64,000 nucleotides of DNA, taken from the NCBI RefSeq assembly GCF_018336975.1, contig NZ_CP025572.1:3102884-3166883 (forward strand), in the 5' to 3' direction. Source of the DNA: Marinomonas sp. CT5. Lineage in GTDB: Bacteria > Pseudomonadota > Gammaproteobacteria > Pseudomonadales > Marinomonadaceae. This document shows positions 37,706 through 46,933 of this stretch, in pieces; within the stretch, counting starts at the first letter, position 1, and each line of letters opens with the position of its first letter. Position numbers and translations under genes: made by a program. A model generated the notes under the pieces. The model was not told where the DNA came from. It did not search any database and saw only the letters and a program-made list of their open reading frames with translations.

Positions 37706-38374
37706 TCACACCTCTTTCATCATCATGGCATCGGCTCGGAGCTTCATACCAAGCGCATTTCCATAGGTTTGGTAATGGCGCGCTGATCGCGCCATATTCG
37801 CAGCTGAGCCAAGGTCTTTGCTGTATGCTCGGTACAACATAAAATCAATGATTGCGTTCGAGTACGTGTCTTCCAATGGAATCGCTTTATCACTCGTTCC
37901 AGCTTCAAGCTCTTCATCTGTTAATTCAACATCAGCAGGACAGGTCGAATAAACGACCTCAACTTGATGGGGATCTTCAGTTGTTCCGGCTGGTCGCGGA
38001 TAGAGATAGAAATGCTTTCTGTCTCTCTCGTCGTACACGTAGGATTCAATATTTATCGTAGGTGTGCTTTGGTGCCACATTGGATTCATGACATTCAGCA
38101 TTTTTCGATCAATCTTTGCGATTATGCTTCCTTCTTTGTTACGGATGACTTCGATAAGTTGCAGTGCATCACCTGGCAATAACTGCTTACTAGACTCTGG
38201 AACACATTCGAAAAACTTATTAACCGTACTAGCGTCTGGTCGATGAAGAACAATGTCTTTAACAGCATCGTTAAAATCTTCAAGTAGCTCTTTTACCTCC
38301 CACACAACCCCAGTCTTATCATTACAAACACGTTGCACACGCTTAATGATGTCTATTACCTTTGTGGTTGCCAT
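37706..38374 (-). CDS. Head-tail adaptor-like protein (DUF6682-like)
   Basis: 222 residues beginning MATTKVIDIIKRVQRVCND. The motif set WEVKELLEDFNDAVKDIVLHRPDA, DALQLIEVIRN and AIIDFMLYRAYSKD matches a family of podoviral adaptor proteins that sit between portal and tail. Start three bases after its upstream neighbour. Role as adaptor is from family layout and position between capsid and tail genes. Confidence 0.65.
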   Translation of the reverse strand: MATTKVIDIIKRVQRVCNDKTGVVWEVKELLEDFNDAVKDIVLHRPDASTVNKFFECVPESSKQLLPGDALQLIEVIRNKEGSIIAKIDRKMLNVMNPMWHQSTPTINIESYVYDERDRKHFYLYPRPAGTTEDPHQVEVVYSTCPADVELTDEELEAGTSDKAIPLEDTYSNAIIDFMLYRAYSKDLGSAANMARSARHYQTYGNALGMKLRADAMMMKEV

Positions 38375-38382
38375 GATGACTC

Positions 38383-38745
38383 CTAAAAGCCAAACGGCTT
38401 AGATTGAACGGTTGTAGGGGTGGTGCTATCACCGATAAGAAAAGCCGCCTTTGCGTCAGCTTTTGCTTCAACAAATTTGTCTTGGTGATAGTCGACAAGA
38501 GTCAGTTGCGTCCAACTCTTATCAGTCATAGCAAACAAGCGAGCCTTTACACCATGGGCGATGCCTTCGATGTACTTCAAAAGCTCGTCTGGCAATTCGT
38601 TAGCACTTAGCGCTGGAGGCTCCGCAATTCTTGTCTCCCGACAAAACTCAATCGCTGTATGCATAAGCTGTCGATCAATGAAAATTGGAGGGCAATCATT
38701 CACGTCTGGCGCTATATCAATGCGGAACTCTGCCAGCGCAGCCAT
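38383..38745 (-). CDS. Conserved small head-tail gene, 120 residues
   Basis: Begins MAALAEFRIDIAPDVNDCPP. The IDRQLMHTAIEFCRETRI segment is typical of phage head-completion or connector proteins next to the adaptor gene. It shares one base with the preceding gene (TAATG). No clear catalytic motif. Probably a connector protein. Confidence 0.5.
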   Translation of the reverse strand: MAALAEFRIDIAPDVNDCPPIFIDRQLMHTAIEFCRETRIAEPPALSANELPDELLKYIEGIAHGVKARLFAMTDKSWTQLTLVDYHQDKFVEAKADAKAAFLIGDSTTPTTVQSKPFGF

Positions 38746-39197
38746 TAGATACTTACCTGTACATTAAAGCGTTTCACTTCTTCGGCCTTACGAGCAATCA
38801 CCTTACCGTTGCTATCTTTCACTTCTTTATAAATAGTGTTAGATAGACTTTGTAGGTGACGCGCTACAAACTTAGGAACCATAACTTTTTCGCCACGTTT
38901 GATTCGCCATACCTTGCCGTTAATGGCAGGGGTCACATAATCAGGTTCGTTTTCGCCACCTTTAGCCACTTCAATTTCGACCTTTTCTTTTTGGTCGTTG
39001 GGCGTTGCTTTAAGCGACTCGTTAGCATCTTTTTCGCTCTCTTTACTTGCCTTGATTGCTTCCCAGATTTCTTCAACCATATCGTCTTTTGACATTTCTT
39101 CATCAAGCTCTAAGTTGAAGTCATCAGCACCGATTTGAATAAGCTCATCTTCAGTTAAAGATCCAAGAGCAGTTTTTGTATATTTTTTAGCGGACAT
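38745..39197 (-). CDS. Phage protein with SAP/Rho-N-like N-terminal region
   Basis: 150 residues. Residues ~13-50 (LTEDELIQIGADDFNLELDE...MVEEIWEAI) look like the two-helix SAP/HeH/Rho-N fold. An acidic Lys/Glu linker follows, then a small beta domain (GKVWRIKRGEKVMVPKFV). Such proteins follow the capsid gene in many podoviruses; role unknown, possibly capsid cementing or DNA contact. Confidence 0.5.
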   Translation of the reverse strand: MSAKKYTKTALGSLTEDELIQIGADDFNLELDEEMSKDDMVEEIWEAIKASKESEKDANESLKATPNDQKEKVEIEVAKGGENEPDYVTPAINGKVWRIKRGEKVMVPKFVARHLQSLSNTIYKEVKDSNGKVIARKAEEVKRFNVQVSI

Positions 39198-39230
39198 ATC
39201 ATCACCTTTAAATAAGTAAAATGGAGAAAC

Positions 39231-39262
39231 AAAAAAGGCCCACTAATTCAGTGGGCCTTTTT
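39231..39262. terminator. Strong bidirectional terminator after the capsid gene
   Basis: Stem GGCCCACT/AGTGGGCC with a five-base loop, A-run before and T-run after, on both strands. Positioned to end the major capsid transcript and let capsid be made in excess of downstream genes. Confidence 0.85.
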
Positions 39263-39278
39263 GGGGTTGCTTTATGGA

Positions 39279-40262
39279 TTATTCGCTTGCTGAAACCTCA
39301 ACGCGCGCCATCCATAAGTCGTTCAAAATTACGGTACCAGTGCGAGTCTTCCAACCCACAGAACCACGCTGACCTAATGGGTCACCGTTTGCTGGCTTAG
39401 GATTAACAACCATTGGTGTCACTGCATTTTTGCCTTTAAATGGCACTAATGCGTATGCGTTCGTACCAAAGAACATGATTGGGTAAACGTCAGCGTTTGT
39501 TCCAGTAGTTGACAACATATCAGAGCTTGTCGCACCCGCATCAGAAAAAGGATTAAACACTGGTGAGCAGATATAGCGCACTGATTCACACTTACCAATT
39601 TCACCTTCAAATGGAGACATACCAGAACCGTACTTTTCAACAGGCACAAAACCTTCCATATCTCGAATATCACTATCCAAGTCTGTATGGCAAATACCAA
39701 CATAAGCAGGCGCGACAGGTGATGTGCCGTAATTTGGAGAAGCGGCAACTCGTTTGGTGATTTTCTTGGCTTTTTGCGCTTGCAAAAAGCGCGTTACCTT
39801 ACGCTGTAAATCACGAGTCATTTTGGTTTTCACACCGTCTCGAGCCACTACTCCAGTGCCTGCATAAAACACTGTCGAGCCTGATTTCAGTTTTCCGTAA
39901 CGCATCAGTTCAAGCATTTCTGCAGACTGCTCACCCAAAATATCTACTGATTCAGACAAGACAGGATCTTCGTGTGTATCTTGGATCACATCAGTCAATT
40001 CAATCCAATCGCCAACCTGTTCGGTTTGGATAGTAATGTCTGTTTTGGTTAACGTGTTGCCTGATGGTGTCACACCTTCGCTTAACACTTGAGGTGTTGG
40101 ATCAAGCGCTTCATAACGTCGGAACGTCATAGATTGCGTGGAGTTTGCTGGTAATGGTTTTGTTTGGCCAAAAAGCTCCAAACACATGTAAGGGATTCCG
40201 CGCTCCAATAACTTTTTGGATACATGCGCAGCAGTACGTGGAGAAATATCACCGTATTTCAT
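39279..40262 (-). CDS. Major capsid protein, N4-gp56 type
   Basis: 327 residues of the HK97-fold family named after phage N4 gp56. Seen: LSEGVTPSGNTLTKTDITIQ (E-loop region), QVGDWIELTDVIQDTHEDP, the C-terminal FNPFSDAGATS and GSVGWKTRTGTVILNDLWMA. A strong terminator follows directly. It comes after the acidic scaffold gene by 12 bases. Confidence 0.85.
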   Translation of the reverse strand: MKYGDISPRTAAHVSKKLLERGIPYMCLELFGQTKPLPANSTQSMTFRRYEALDPTPQVLSEGVTPSGNTLTKTDITIQTEQVGDWIELTDVIQDTHEDPVLSESVDILGEQSAEMLELMRYGKLKSGSTVFYAGTGVVARDGVKTKMTRDLQRKVTRFLQAQKAKKITKRVAASPNYGTSPVAPAYVGICHTDLDSDIRDMEGFVPVEKYGSGMSPFEGEIGKCESVRYICSPVFNPFSDAGATSSDMLSTTGTNADVYPIMFFGTNAYALVPFKGKNAVTPMVVNPKPANGDPLGQRGSVGWKTRTGTVILNDLWMARVEVSASE

Positions 40263-40274
40263 AATGGCTTCCTA

Positions 40275-41120
40275 TTAATTGCTGTTAGCCTCTTCCCATG
40301 CACCATCGAAGTCATTTTTAGACACACGGCCTTTTGGTTTGGCTGTGCGTCGAGTTTTCACGACACTCGATGGTTGTTTGGTAGGGTCTGGCTTAGTGGA
40401 TTCGGATTTGTGTTTTTTGAAGTCGTCGAGCATGGCGATAACCTGCTCTGGTGTGCCGTTTTGCTGAACATGAACGTAGTCTTTCGCTTTCTTGTAAGGC
40501 TGATCATCAATCCATGATTGAAAGTCTTCGCTGCCAGCAACTTCCAAAGCATCTGGGTGCGAAGCAGTAATTCTGCTAATGTGCGCCTCTTGTGCCTTTT
40601 GTTGTTGCTCGATCTGACTTTTCGATAGTTGCTCTCGAAGTGGTTGAATGTGCTTTTTCAGATAATCGGCAACTTCTGGAAACTCTTCTTCAAATTCGTC
40701 AGGGCCGTTGTCGGTATCCTGCTCGTCATCAGATTCATTACCTTCTGGTTGCTTGCCTTCCTTTTGCTTGCTCTCAAGCGCTTCACGCTCGCGTTTTAAT
40801 CGAGCTTCATCAGCTCTAAGGCGACCTTCCCACGACTTTAGGCGCTGCGCGTCTTTGTCATCGGTTGGCTGCTCTGCTTCGTCATCCGTTGCTGTGGACT
40901 CGTCCTCGTCCTGATCGTCTGATTCATCCTCGTCGCTTTCTTTTTCCAATTCGTCCGTGCTGTCTTCGTCGGTGTCGTCGTCTTCGGCTTCTTGGTCAGA
41001 AGTATCGTCGTCAACGTCATCTTCAAAGTCATCGGTATCAGGTGCATCGTCATTCCACGCATCGTTGAATGCTTTTGCTTCTAGTTGGTCAGCGTTTAAT
41101 TCAAGTTCATTTTTCGGCAT
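40275..41120 (-). CDS. Scaffolding protein, highly acidic
   Basis: 281 residues. Residues ~15-80 are almost all Asp/Glu with Ser/Thr (DTDDFEDDVDDDTSDQEAE). The middle is a charged coiled coil (LRADEARLKREREALESKQK). The C-terminal ~100 residues are helical and end in a basic stretch (VVKTRRTAKPKGR) that would bind the capsid. The layout and the position between portal and capsid are those of podoviral scaffolds. Confidence 0.75.
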   Translation of the reverse strand: MPKNELELNADQLEAKAFNDAWNDDAPDTDDFEDDVDDDTSDQEAEDDDTDEDSTDELEKESDEDESDDQDEDESTATDDEAEQPTDDKDAQRLKSWEGRLRADEARLKREREALESKQKEGKQPEGNESDDEQDTDNGPDEFEEEFPEVADYLKKHIQPLREQLSKSQIEQQQKAQEAHISRITASHPDALEVAGSEDFQSWIDDQPYKKAKDYVHVQQNGTPEQVIAMLDDFKKHKSESTKPDPTKQPSSVVKTRRTAKPKGRVSKNDFDGAWEEANSN

Positions 41121-41157
41121 TGCTATTTCTCCGGGCTAGTTTGGTAGTATCCAGATA

Positions 41158-41184
41158 CAAAAAAACCCGCACATGGCGGGTTGT
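41158..41184 (-). terminator. Hairpin upstream of the scaffold gene
   Basis: Minus strand CCCGC catgt GCGGG followed by seven Ts, between the 79-residue gene and the scaffold. Confidence 0.7.
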
Positions 41185-41209
41185 TTGCTGTCCTCTGGCG
41201 AGGGGCAAA

Positions 41210-41449
41210 TTAGGTGTAACTTTGAGTCTGTAGCTCAAAGTTTTTTAAATCTTGTTCGAGTAAATCAATGGTTGAGCGAGTGTGAATGATGGCGCCATGG
41301 TATCGATCAACTTCTAATTGAGTTGCGCCAATACAATCCTCTTTCCACTTCTCTACCGATGCTTTCAATATATCGATAGTAAGGCGCTTGGCGTTATCAG
41401 ACTCTTTAAGCTTTTTTAGTGCCTCATCAAAGTCATCATGCTGCGACAT
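41210..41449 (-). CDS. Small helical phage protein, 79 residues
   Basis: Starts MSQHDDFDEALKKLKESDNA and continues as charged helices. ATG at 41449 has AGGTG seven bases upstream; an ATG three codons earlier has none. It overlaps the portal stop by 14 bases, implying coupling. No family recognised. Confidence 0.6.
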   Translation of the reverse strand: MSQHDDFDEALKKLKESDNAKRLTIDILKASVEKWKEDCIGATQLEVDRYHGAIIHTRSTIDLLEQDLKNFELQTQSYT

Positions 41450-43349
41450 TGCTAACACCTACCTGCTTTTGTAGTTGCTGTAATTGTTGAATAAGCGCTT
41501 GGTTTTCTTGCTGTAGGGATTGAAGCTGGTCAGCCTCGTCTTTGGTGTACACAATATCTTCTGGTAGATCGAGCGATTTAGCTCGTTCAGAATTAAGCTT
41601 CTGACGGTTAATATAAGGGGCGTCCATTGGGTTTCCAGTTGATACCGCAAAATCGGTAAGCTGCTTGCTCTTGATTTCTTTCGCAACGAGAGAAACAGCG
41701 CCCAAAGCGGTGACATTCATATCACCTTTGATTTCGCGGTTTGAATTGAACTGCATGTTCCAGTTATACAAAGCTGTAATTGCTGGCTGAGTGATACCCA
41801 TATCAAAGTTAAGAGCCACGTCTTTCACCGTGATTCCTGCCGCACCCATGAGCATGGATAGACCACTGGCCGTATCGCCTGCGCCACCAATATTCGCATC
41901 GTTGCCCCCCATATAACTCGGCATAGTACTAGCCTCATCGCCTAACTCTTTTGCAAGCTGGGCCAAGCTAAGAAGCTGCTGCGTGTTATTCGGTATTGTG
42001 TGTGCGGTAAGTGCTTTTCTGTTGTCACCAGAATTCCCAGTCTTGAACCAGACACGGTTCGGAAATATTGCAGTTGGGTTAGGGTTTTTAGCCAGGTCAA
42101 GTACCGTCAAATCAATCTCGTACTGCGCACCTGTTGAGATGGCAGCATTATCAATGCTCATACGAATGGCAGCATTAAACATGCTTTGAGTGTCGGCAAG
42201 GATAGCAGGAAGGCCAACACCAAAAATTCCCGTCTCATCTTTTTCAAAGTAATAGAAGTTATAAGGGCGAGTTCCATGTGCAGTTGGGTTTAGCTCGGCT
42301 TTGATGACCGTATTGCCTAGCACCCACACATTAGCTTCGAACTCATCGTCTATTTCATCTTCGCCAATACCCTCAACCCCCATATCAACGAGGTCTTGGC
42401 CGTCGACATAGCCCCAGAATTCAAGCACTTCATACTGTTTATTATCGATTGCTGATACAGAGTCTTTGTTTCCGTTGATGGAGCGTAATTCTTGCTCATG
42501 CTGCTTAGTCTGGCTCTTGTCACCGTTACGATTCGCGGCAATGTAGTTCTTGATTTTCTTCTTATCGAAGTCACCACGTCGGGCAAGCTGGCGAAGGTCT
42601 GAGGCTAGCATGGTGTGACGCTGAATAACGTACTCGCAGTCTTCTAGCGTCATGGCATTCATATCTGGGTAAATATCCCAAATTGGCACGAACTCAAAGT
42701 ACGGTTTCATTTCTTCATGCTCAACAAGCGTGACACCATCAGCCGTCTCAATCCAACGCTTTTTCAAGCGAGTCTCAAATAGTGGTCCTTTCAAAACACC
42801 AGTACCAAAGACATTACCGCTATGAATAACGTCTTTGCAGATTTCGCGGTATTTCAGCTCGCTTAACTGATCGTCAATCTCTTCAGACATTCGTTCGACG
42901 CGATCCTCTGCCGCTTCTTGAATAACGTCTTCTATCTGTTCTGGCGTCGGTGGCTGTGGTGGTAAATCGCTTTGTGATGCATTTTGAGCAAACCATTCGT
43001 TAATGACTTGCTCGCGTAATGTTGGATCGATATCAGGAACGGGGGTTGCTTCAAGTCTGTAGTTCTTCTGGCTACCCGCTGGAAACTGAATATCCATCAA
43101 ACGAGAATCCATGGCTTTTACTTTTGAGCGAGTTAAGCGAATGAATGTCTTACTACGGCCTGCTGCGATATTCGCAACAACTTCATCGTCGTAAACACCT
43201 TTGTATTGGCGCAAATCTTTAAGCCATTGATCTTCATAATCACGACGCTCACGCTCAGCGGTCGCAAACAAACCGCGCACTTTGGTACCAAGATTGTCGC
43301 TTAGCTCTTCCGACACTTCTGGGCTTTCAAAATCTGTTGGATTGCTCAT
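41436..43349 (-). CDS. Portal protein (podovirus type)
   Basis: 637 residues. Seen: KVRGLFATAERERRDYEDQW near the N-terminus, GRSKTFIRLTRSKVKAMDSR, DVIHSGNVFGTGVLKGPLFE and the typical ADTQSMFNAAIRMSIDNAA segment. A C-terminal coiled coil (LQSLQQENQALIQQLQQLQK) follows. It forms the dodecameric ring at the DNA-entry vertex. It shares one base with the terminase stop (TAATG). Confidence 0.85.
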   Translation of the reverse strand: MSNPTDFESPEVSEELSDNLGTKVRGLFATAERERRDYEDQWLKDLRQYKGVYDDEVVANIAAGRSKTFIRLTRSKVKAMDSRLMDIQFPAGSQKNYRLEATPVPDIDPTLREQVINEWFAQNASQSDLPPQPPTPEQIEDVIQEAAEDRVERMSEEIDDQLSELKYREICKDVIHSGNVFGTGVLKGPLFETRLKKRWIETADGVTLVEHEEMKPYFEFVPIWDIYPDMNAMTLEDCEYVIQRHTMLASDLRQLARRGDFDKKKIKNYIAANRNGDKSQTKQHEQELRSINGNKDSVSAIDNKQYEVLEFWGYVDGQDLVDMGVEGIGEDEIDDEFEANVWVLGNTVIKAELNPTAHGTRPYNFYYFEKDETGIFGVGLPAILADTQSMFNAAIRMSIDNAAISTGAQYEIDLTVLDLAKNPNPTAIFPNRVWFKTGNSGDNRKALTAHTIPNNTQQLLSLAQLAKELGDEASTMPSYMGGNDANIGGAGDTASGLSMLMGAAGITVKDVALNFDMGITQPAITALYNWNMQFNSNREIKGDMNVTALGAVSLVAKEIKSKQLTDFAVSTGNPMDAPYINRQKLNSERAKSLDLPEDIVYTKDEADQLQSLQQENQALIQQLQQLQKQVGVSNVAA

Positions 43350-44986
43350 TAATAACCTGCTGTGTTATCTGCTGATGCGTGATAAGCATCGTGAATAATG
43401 TGATCTGGGATGTGTATTTTCGGCATACGCTTAACCATTTCTTTACTGATGGCGTAGCTCATGACTCGGTCGTCATACTTGCCAGACTGTGCGCCATAGC
43501 TGCCGTTCTCATGGATAACGTAGCTTTGACATTCATCAACTGTGTCTTTGTTTCGTATTCCGCTTGTGCCATCGCGTAGTTCGGACGCAAGGTTGTCGAT
43601 AATGAGCGGTTTCGTTTTACTCGTTGTTAGCCAACCGATACGATTCATGCTCTTTTCACCGCCTTGGCGTTGAACATCTTCTTCAATATGAAGGTTCGGA
43701 TAGCCTTTCTTCTGCAGCGCGGTAAGCGTGGTTAAACCATGGTTGTTTCGCTCAACACCCAAGTAGGCGTTGTTGTAGCGCTTACCGAGGTAATAAAGCA
43801 GTTCACCGTATCGATCTGGATCAATGTGGCCACGCCAATGTGCGACTTGCTCTCCCTGTTCATTGAGAATATCGGCGCTTGAGAAATCGCCAGTTTCAAG
43901 CCCTTCGGCAACATCGGCACCAATTGCGTAAAGCTTTCCTGCTTCGGCTCGCTCCCAAATCGTGAACTCACCCTCTGCATTGAGTGACATACGCCCCGTT
44001 TCGGGTGTGACTCGATATCGAGCAAGCGGTACCTTGCAGTCAGAAAAAGCGGCTTCAGTGTGATTCGGGTCAAATACTGGACGACCTGAGAACAAGAAGG
44101 CTTCTTTGATGTAGCACGGATACTCTTGCTTGAATTTGTCGCGACTTTTTAACTCGTAGACTTTGTTGCGACGCCACATTAATTGATCGTTTGTCAGTGT
44201 ATGGCTGTACTTAGGTCCATCGGGATGGTTTCGGCAAAGCTTAACTAAATGGTCTTCTTCTTCGGTTCGCTGAAAATCTTTCGGTGCTGTTGCTCTGTAC
44301 TCTGGTTGCCAGTACCAAGGAACGAATATCAACTCATACTCACCATTACCGGCTAACGCATCTTGAACGTATTCGTAAAAGATACCGCCTGCACCGTTGG
44401 CCGTGGATTCAAGAACGACTTCACTGCCTGGCACATCGGGTAATGTCTGCAAAATACCCGCAAGAATAGCATCGGCATTAGGCCAGAAAGCGACCTCGGA
44501 ACCGTGGAACAGCTGAGAAGTAAAACCACGACCTGTTTCTTTGTTACCTGCTGTTGCCAATTCAAAGCCAGAATCCAACTTAGGAAAGTTCATTCCCTGT
44601 GCTGAGTCTTTGCCAGCTTTCGGTTTAATAAGAGGATTACAGTGCTTGAAAAAACGCTTAGTCATTTCAAACAGTTTGCCGGTTGTCTTAGCTTCGTGAG
44701 AAAGAATGAAAGCCGAAAAGCCTTTGGTTTCCGTCACGATCTTATAAAAGCGCCCACCAACATAAGTTGAACCGCCCTGCTGACGGCCTTTAAGCAAAAC
44801 CTTACGCACTTTACCGATGCGCTTTAGCTGGTCTTCAATTTCATTATGAATATGTTCTTGAGCTGCATTAAATTCAAATGGCTCAATTCCACCTGCCTTT
44901 GTTTTGATCTTTAGGCATCGCTTGGCAAATATTGGCAATGTAGCTCTAAGGGCTTTAATTAGCCGTCTTCTTTCGGCTCTATCCAT
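43349..44986 (-). CDS. Terminase large subunit
   Basis: 545 residues. ATPase: LLKGRQQGGSTYVGG (Walker A variant) near residue 65, with FHGSEVAFW as the Walker B region. Nuclease: GADVAEGLETGDFSSADIL carries the first catalytic Asp, YLGVERNNHG and YDDRVMSYAI supply the others. It packages phage DNA into procapsids with TerS and the portal. Starts immediately after the TerS stop. Confidence 0.9.
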   Translation of the reverse strand: MDRAERRRLIKALRATLPIFAKRCLKIKTKAGGIEPFEFNAAQEHIHNEIEDQLKRIGKVRKVLLKGRQQGGSTYVGGRFYKIVTETKGFSAFILSHEAKTTGKLFEMTKRFFKHCNPLIKPKAGKDSAQGMNFPKLDSGFELATAGNKETGRGFTSQLFHGSEVAFWPNADAILAGILQTLPDVPGSEVVLESTANGAGGIFYEYVQDALAGNGEYELIFVPWYWQPEYRATAPKDFQRTEEEDHLVKLCRNHPDGPKYSHTLTNDQLMWRRNKVYELKSRDKFKQEYPCYIKEAFLFSGRPVFDPNHTEAAFSDCKVPLARYRVTPETGRMSLNAEGEFTIWERAEAGKLYAIGADVAEGLETGDFSSADILNEQGEQVAHWRGHIDPDRYGELLYYLGKRYNNAYLGVERNNHGLTTLTALQKKGYPNLHIEEDVQRQGGEKSMNRIGWLTTSKTKPLIIDNLASELRDGTSGIRNKDTVDECQSYVIHENGSYGAQSGKYDDRVMSYAISKEMVKRMPKIHIPDHIIHDAYHASADNTAGY

Positions 44987-45553
44987 CTAAAGCCCCTCGG
45001 ATATCGCCTCTAAATCATCCTCGTAGCTGCTGTCTTGCTGGTCGTCTAGGTTGTATGCTTGGCGCTCTAGTTTGATTAAACGTTCTAACGACTGCGTTGC
45101 CGAGTTCAAGCATTTGCCGATGTATTCAAGCGGAATATCTATTTCAATGGGATCGCCATTTGGTGCCAGCACCTTTAGCTTTCCTTTGTCTAGCTGCTCT
45201 CTCAACTTAGAGCCGTAGATTCTTACAATGCCCTGATACTCAGCTGTTCTTGTGCGATGGCTGGTGATCACATCAACAGCGGCATTGCTTGCCTCTTCAA
45301 CGATCTCTTCATCAGTGAGCTTTGTATTTGGCTCGCGTTCTTTGGCTTTAGGAGTGGTTTCAGCCACGGCTTTTGTGAGCTTGGCCTTTGTCGCCTGCTT
45401 AACCTTCCCGCTTAAATCCTTCTGCCAGCCGAACTTTAACGCCCACTTACGAATAGAAGCTTCCGAGCAGCCGTGCTTTGTAGAAATCGCACGGTTACTC
45501 AATAAATCGGCACGGTAATCCGCTTCGATTGCTTCTAGATCGTACTTAGCCAT
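44987..45553 (-). CDS. Terminase small subunit
   Basis: 188 residues. Residues ~1-45 form a helix-turn-helix (IEADYRADLLSNRAISTKHGCSEASIRKWALKFGW), followed by a basic linker (KQATKAKLTKAVAE) and a helical oligomerisation part. It recognises phage DNA and recruits TerL, whose gene follows with no gap. Confidence 0.85.
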   Translation of the reverse strand: MAKYDLEAIEADYRADLLSNRAISTKHGCSEASIRKWALKFGWQKDLSGKVKQATKAKLTKAVAETTPKAKEREPNTKLTDEEIVEEASNAAVDVITSHRTRTAEYQGIVRIYGSKLREQLDKGKLKVLAPNGDPIEIDIPLEYIGKCLNSATQSLERLIKLERQAYNLDDQQDSSYEDDLEAISEGL

Positions 45554-45587
45554 TTTTATTTAATGCCTTCTTGTTAAACCCCATAAG

Positions 45588-45620
45588 AAAACGCCCCAGA
45601 TACCGAAGTAACTGAGGCGC
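45588..45620 (-). terminator. Hairpin between lysis genes and terminase
   Basis: Minus strand stem CGCCTCAG/CTGGGGCG with a CTTCGG-containing loop and a short T-run. Moderate terminator or regulatory hairpin before terS. Confidence 0.5.
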
Positions 45621-45642
45621 AGACTTATGAACTTTCATTCGT

Positions 45643-45942
45643 TTAAGTTGGTCTGTATTTCTTTGCCGACTCGTAAGTCTGATTAGCTTTCTTCAAGCCC
45701 TTGCTTTGTAACTGATTAACGAAGTCTTCCACCGTTTCTGTTAACAAACTGTTAGTAGATAACGAGGCCAACCGGTGCAAGCCAGCAACAACAATTCGCG
45801 TTGTAGCTCGCTCAATCACAACCTTCCATTCGATCTTCATAACCAGCGCCAAAAGCGCTTCTTTCACTAGATTGGCGAAGATTCCCGCCACTCCAGCCCC
45901 TGAGAACATTCCTAAGATGACATTTACAATTGCACTAATCAT
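45643..45942 (-). CDS. Lysis-cassette membrane protein, 99 residues
   Basis: N-terminal hydrophobic segment (ISAIVNVILGMFSGAGVAGI) then a second apolar stretch (LVKEALLALVM), followed by a soluble helical C-terminus. It overlaps the endolysin stop by four bases (ATGA). Probably a holin or spanin partner. Confidence 0.55.
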   Translation of the reverse strand: MISAIVNVILGMFSGAGVAGIFANLVKEALLALVMKIEWKVVIERATTRIVVAGLHRLASLSTNSLLTETVEDFVNQLQSKGLKKANQTYESAKKYRPT

Positions 45943-46490
45943 TTCACCTCCTTATTAATAAGTGATAGACAGTAATGCGCGGTTTCAATCACACGACGAG
46001 TCCAACCAAGGCCGTATGTATTCCAGCTTTTCAGTGCTGCGTAATACATTTGGCGCTCTGCCATAAATCGTGCGATTAAATAGGGTTGGCTTGCTTGTTG
46101 GGCTTTCTTCATTGTGATGGGGCCAATGATGCCGTCATCTTTTACGCCCAAGGCTCGCTGCAATAACAATTTGGCTTGGTGGTTTCCGACATTCACAGCG
46201 GTATCAAATAGAGCAGTTGCGATGGCACTAGGCAACTCGTCGCAACCGCACTTATCCCAATACTCACGCTTATAAATGTTTCCTGCATCTTCAAGTGTTA
46301 ATAACTCAATAGCTTTATCCCCAAGCCCGTCACCGTTTGTATCAGCTAGCCCGTCAACCTCTCCGTCTCTGCGGTCAGAGATACCAAACTTTGTTTTACC
46401 ACCTGGGTCGCGCGGATCATTCACAAAGCCAGCTTCATGGATAATCACTAGCTCAAACGCTTTCTTAAAATCCTGTGATAGCTGGCTCAT
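45939..46490 (-). CDS. Endolysin, glycoside hydrolase 108 type
   Basis: 183 residues. N-terminal GH108 domain with catalytic glutamate in FELVIIHEAGFVNDPRDPGG and FGISDRR. The C-terminal peptidoglycan-binding part is YLIARFMAERQMYYAALKSW. An inserted acidic loop (DGEVDGLADTNGDGLGD, near residues 42-58) looks like a calcium-binding EF-hand-like motif. It cleaves host murein at the end of the lytic cycle. ATGA overlaps join it to both neighbours. Confidence 0.88.
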   Translation of the reverse strand: MSQLSQDFKKAFELVIIHEAGFVNDPRDPGGKTKFGISDRRDGEVDGLADTNGDGLGDKAIELLTLEDAGNIYKREYWDKCGCDELPSAIATALFDTAVNVGNHQAKLLLQRALGVKDDGIIGPITMKKAQQASQPYLIARFMAERQMYYAALKSWNTYGLGWTRRVIETAHYCLSLINKEVK

Positions 46491-46834
46491 AGATACTTAA
46501 CCCCCACAGTTATGACACATGAAACAACAGCAGCAATAATGGTCGCTGCGACAGTCACCACTTTCCAGCCGCCAGAGATATAACCTTTCTGAGTTAATGA
46601 AACAGTCTCAACTAATCGCAAACGTGATTCGTGGTCATCAACCTGCTTACCAATTCGCTTTAATCCGTCATCTTGTCGCAAATGACGCTCTTCTGATCGA
46701 GCAACAACCACTGTTAATTCAGACACAGACTTCGCCATATTAGTCACCGCTGCTCGCAGTTCCGAGTGCTGGGTACTAGATACCTTGCGCTGTTCCTGCA
46801 GCTCTCGTAAAAGAAGCTCATTACCAGTCGTCAT
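46487..46834 (-). CDS. Phage membrane protein with C-terminal anchor, holin candidate
   Basis: 115 residues. Residues ~1-80 are a charged coiled coil (LLLRELQEQRKVSSTQHSEL; DDGLKRIGKQVDDHESRL), and a single transmembrane helix is near the end (VVTVAATIIAAVVSCVITVG). It is first in the lysis cassette with an ATGA overlap onto the endolysin. Topology fits a holin or accessory of the one-helix type. Confidence 0.55.
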   Translation of the reverse strand: MTTGNELLLRELQEQRKVSSTQHSELRAAVTNMAKSVSELTVVVARSEERHLRQDDGLKRIGKQVDDHESRLRLVETVSLTQKGYISGGWKVVTVAATIIAAVVSCVITVGVKYL

Positions 46835-46848
46835 ATAAATTCCAGAAA

Positions 46849-46883
46849 TAAAAAAGCCGCCTCACGCTAAAAACGTGGGCGGC
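46849..46883 (-). terminator. Hairpin just upstream of the lysis genes
   Basis: Minus strand GCCGCCCACG tttttag CGTGaGGCGGC plus a six-T tail. It precedes the start of the lysis cassette, so it can block transcription until late antitermination. Confidence 0.75.
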
Positions 46884-46933
46884 AATGGAGCTGACTTATG
46901 CCAGTCAGATTCGAAATTAGGGGCCAGAAACGC

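Noticed and set aside
40838..41062. Open frames within the acidic scaffold gene on both strands
   Set aside because: They result from the low-complexity Asp/Glu codon runs; no ribosome site or motif.
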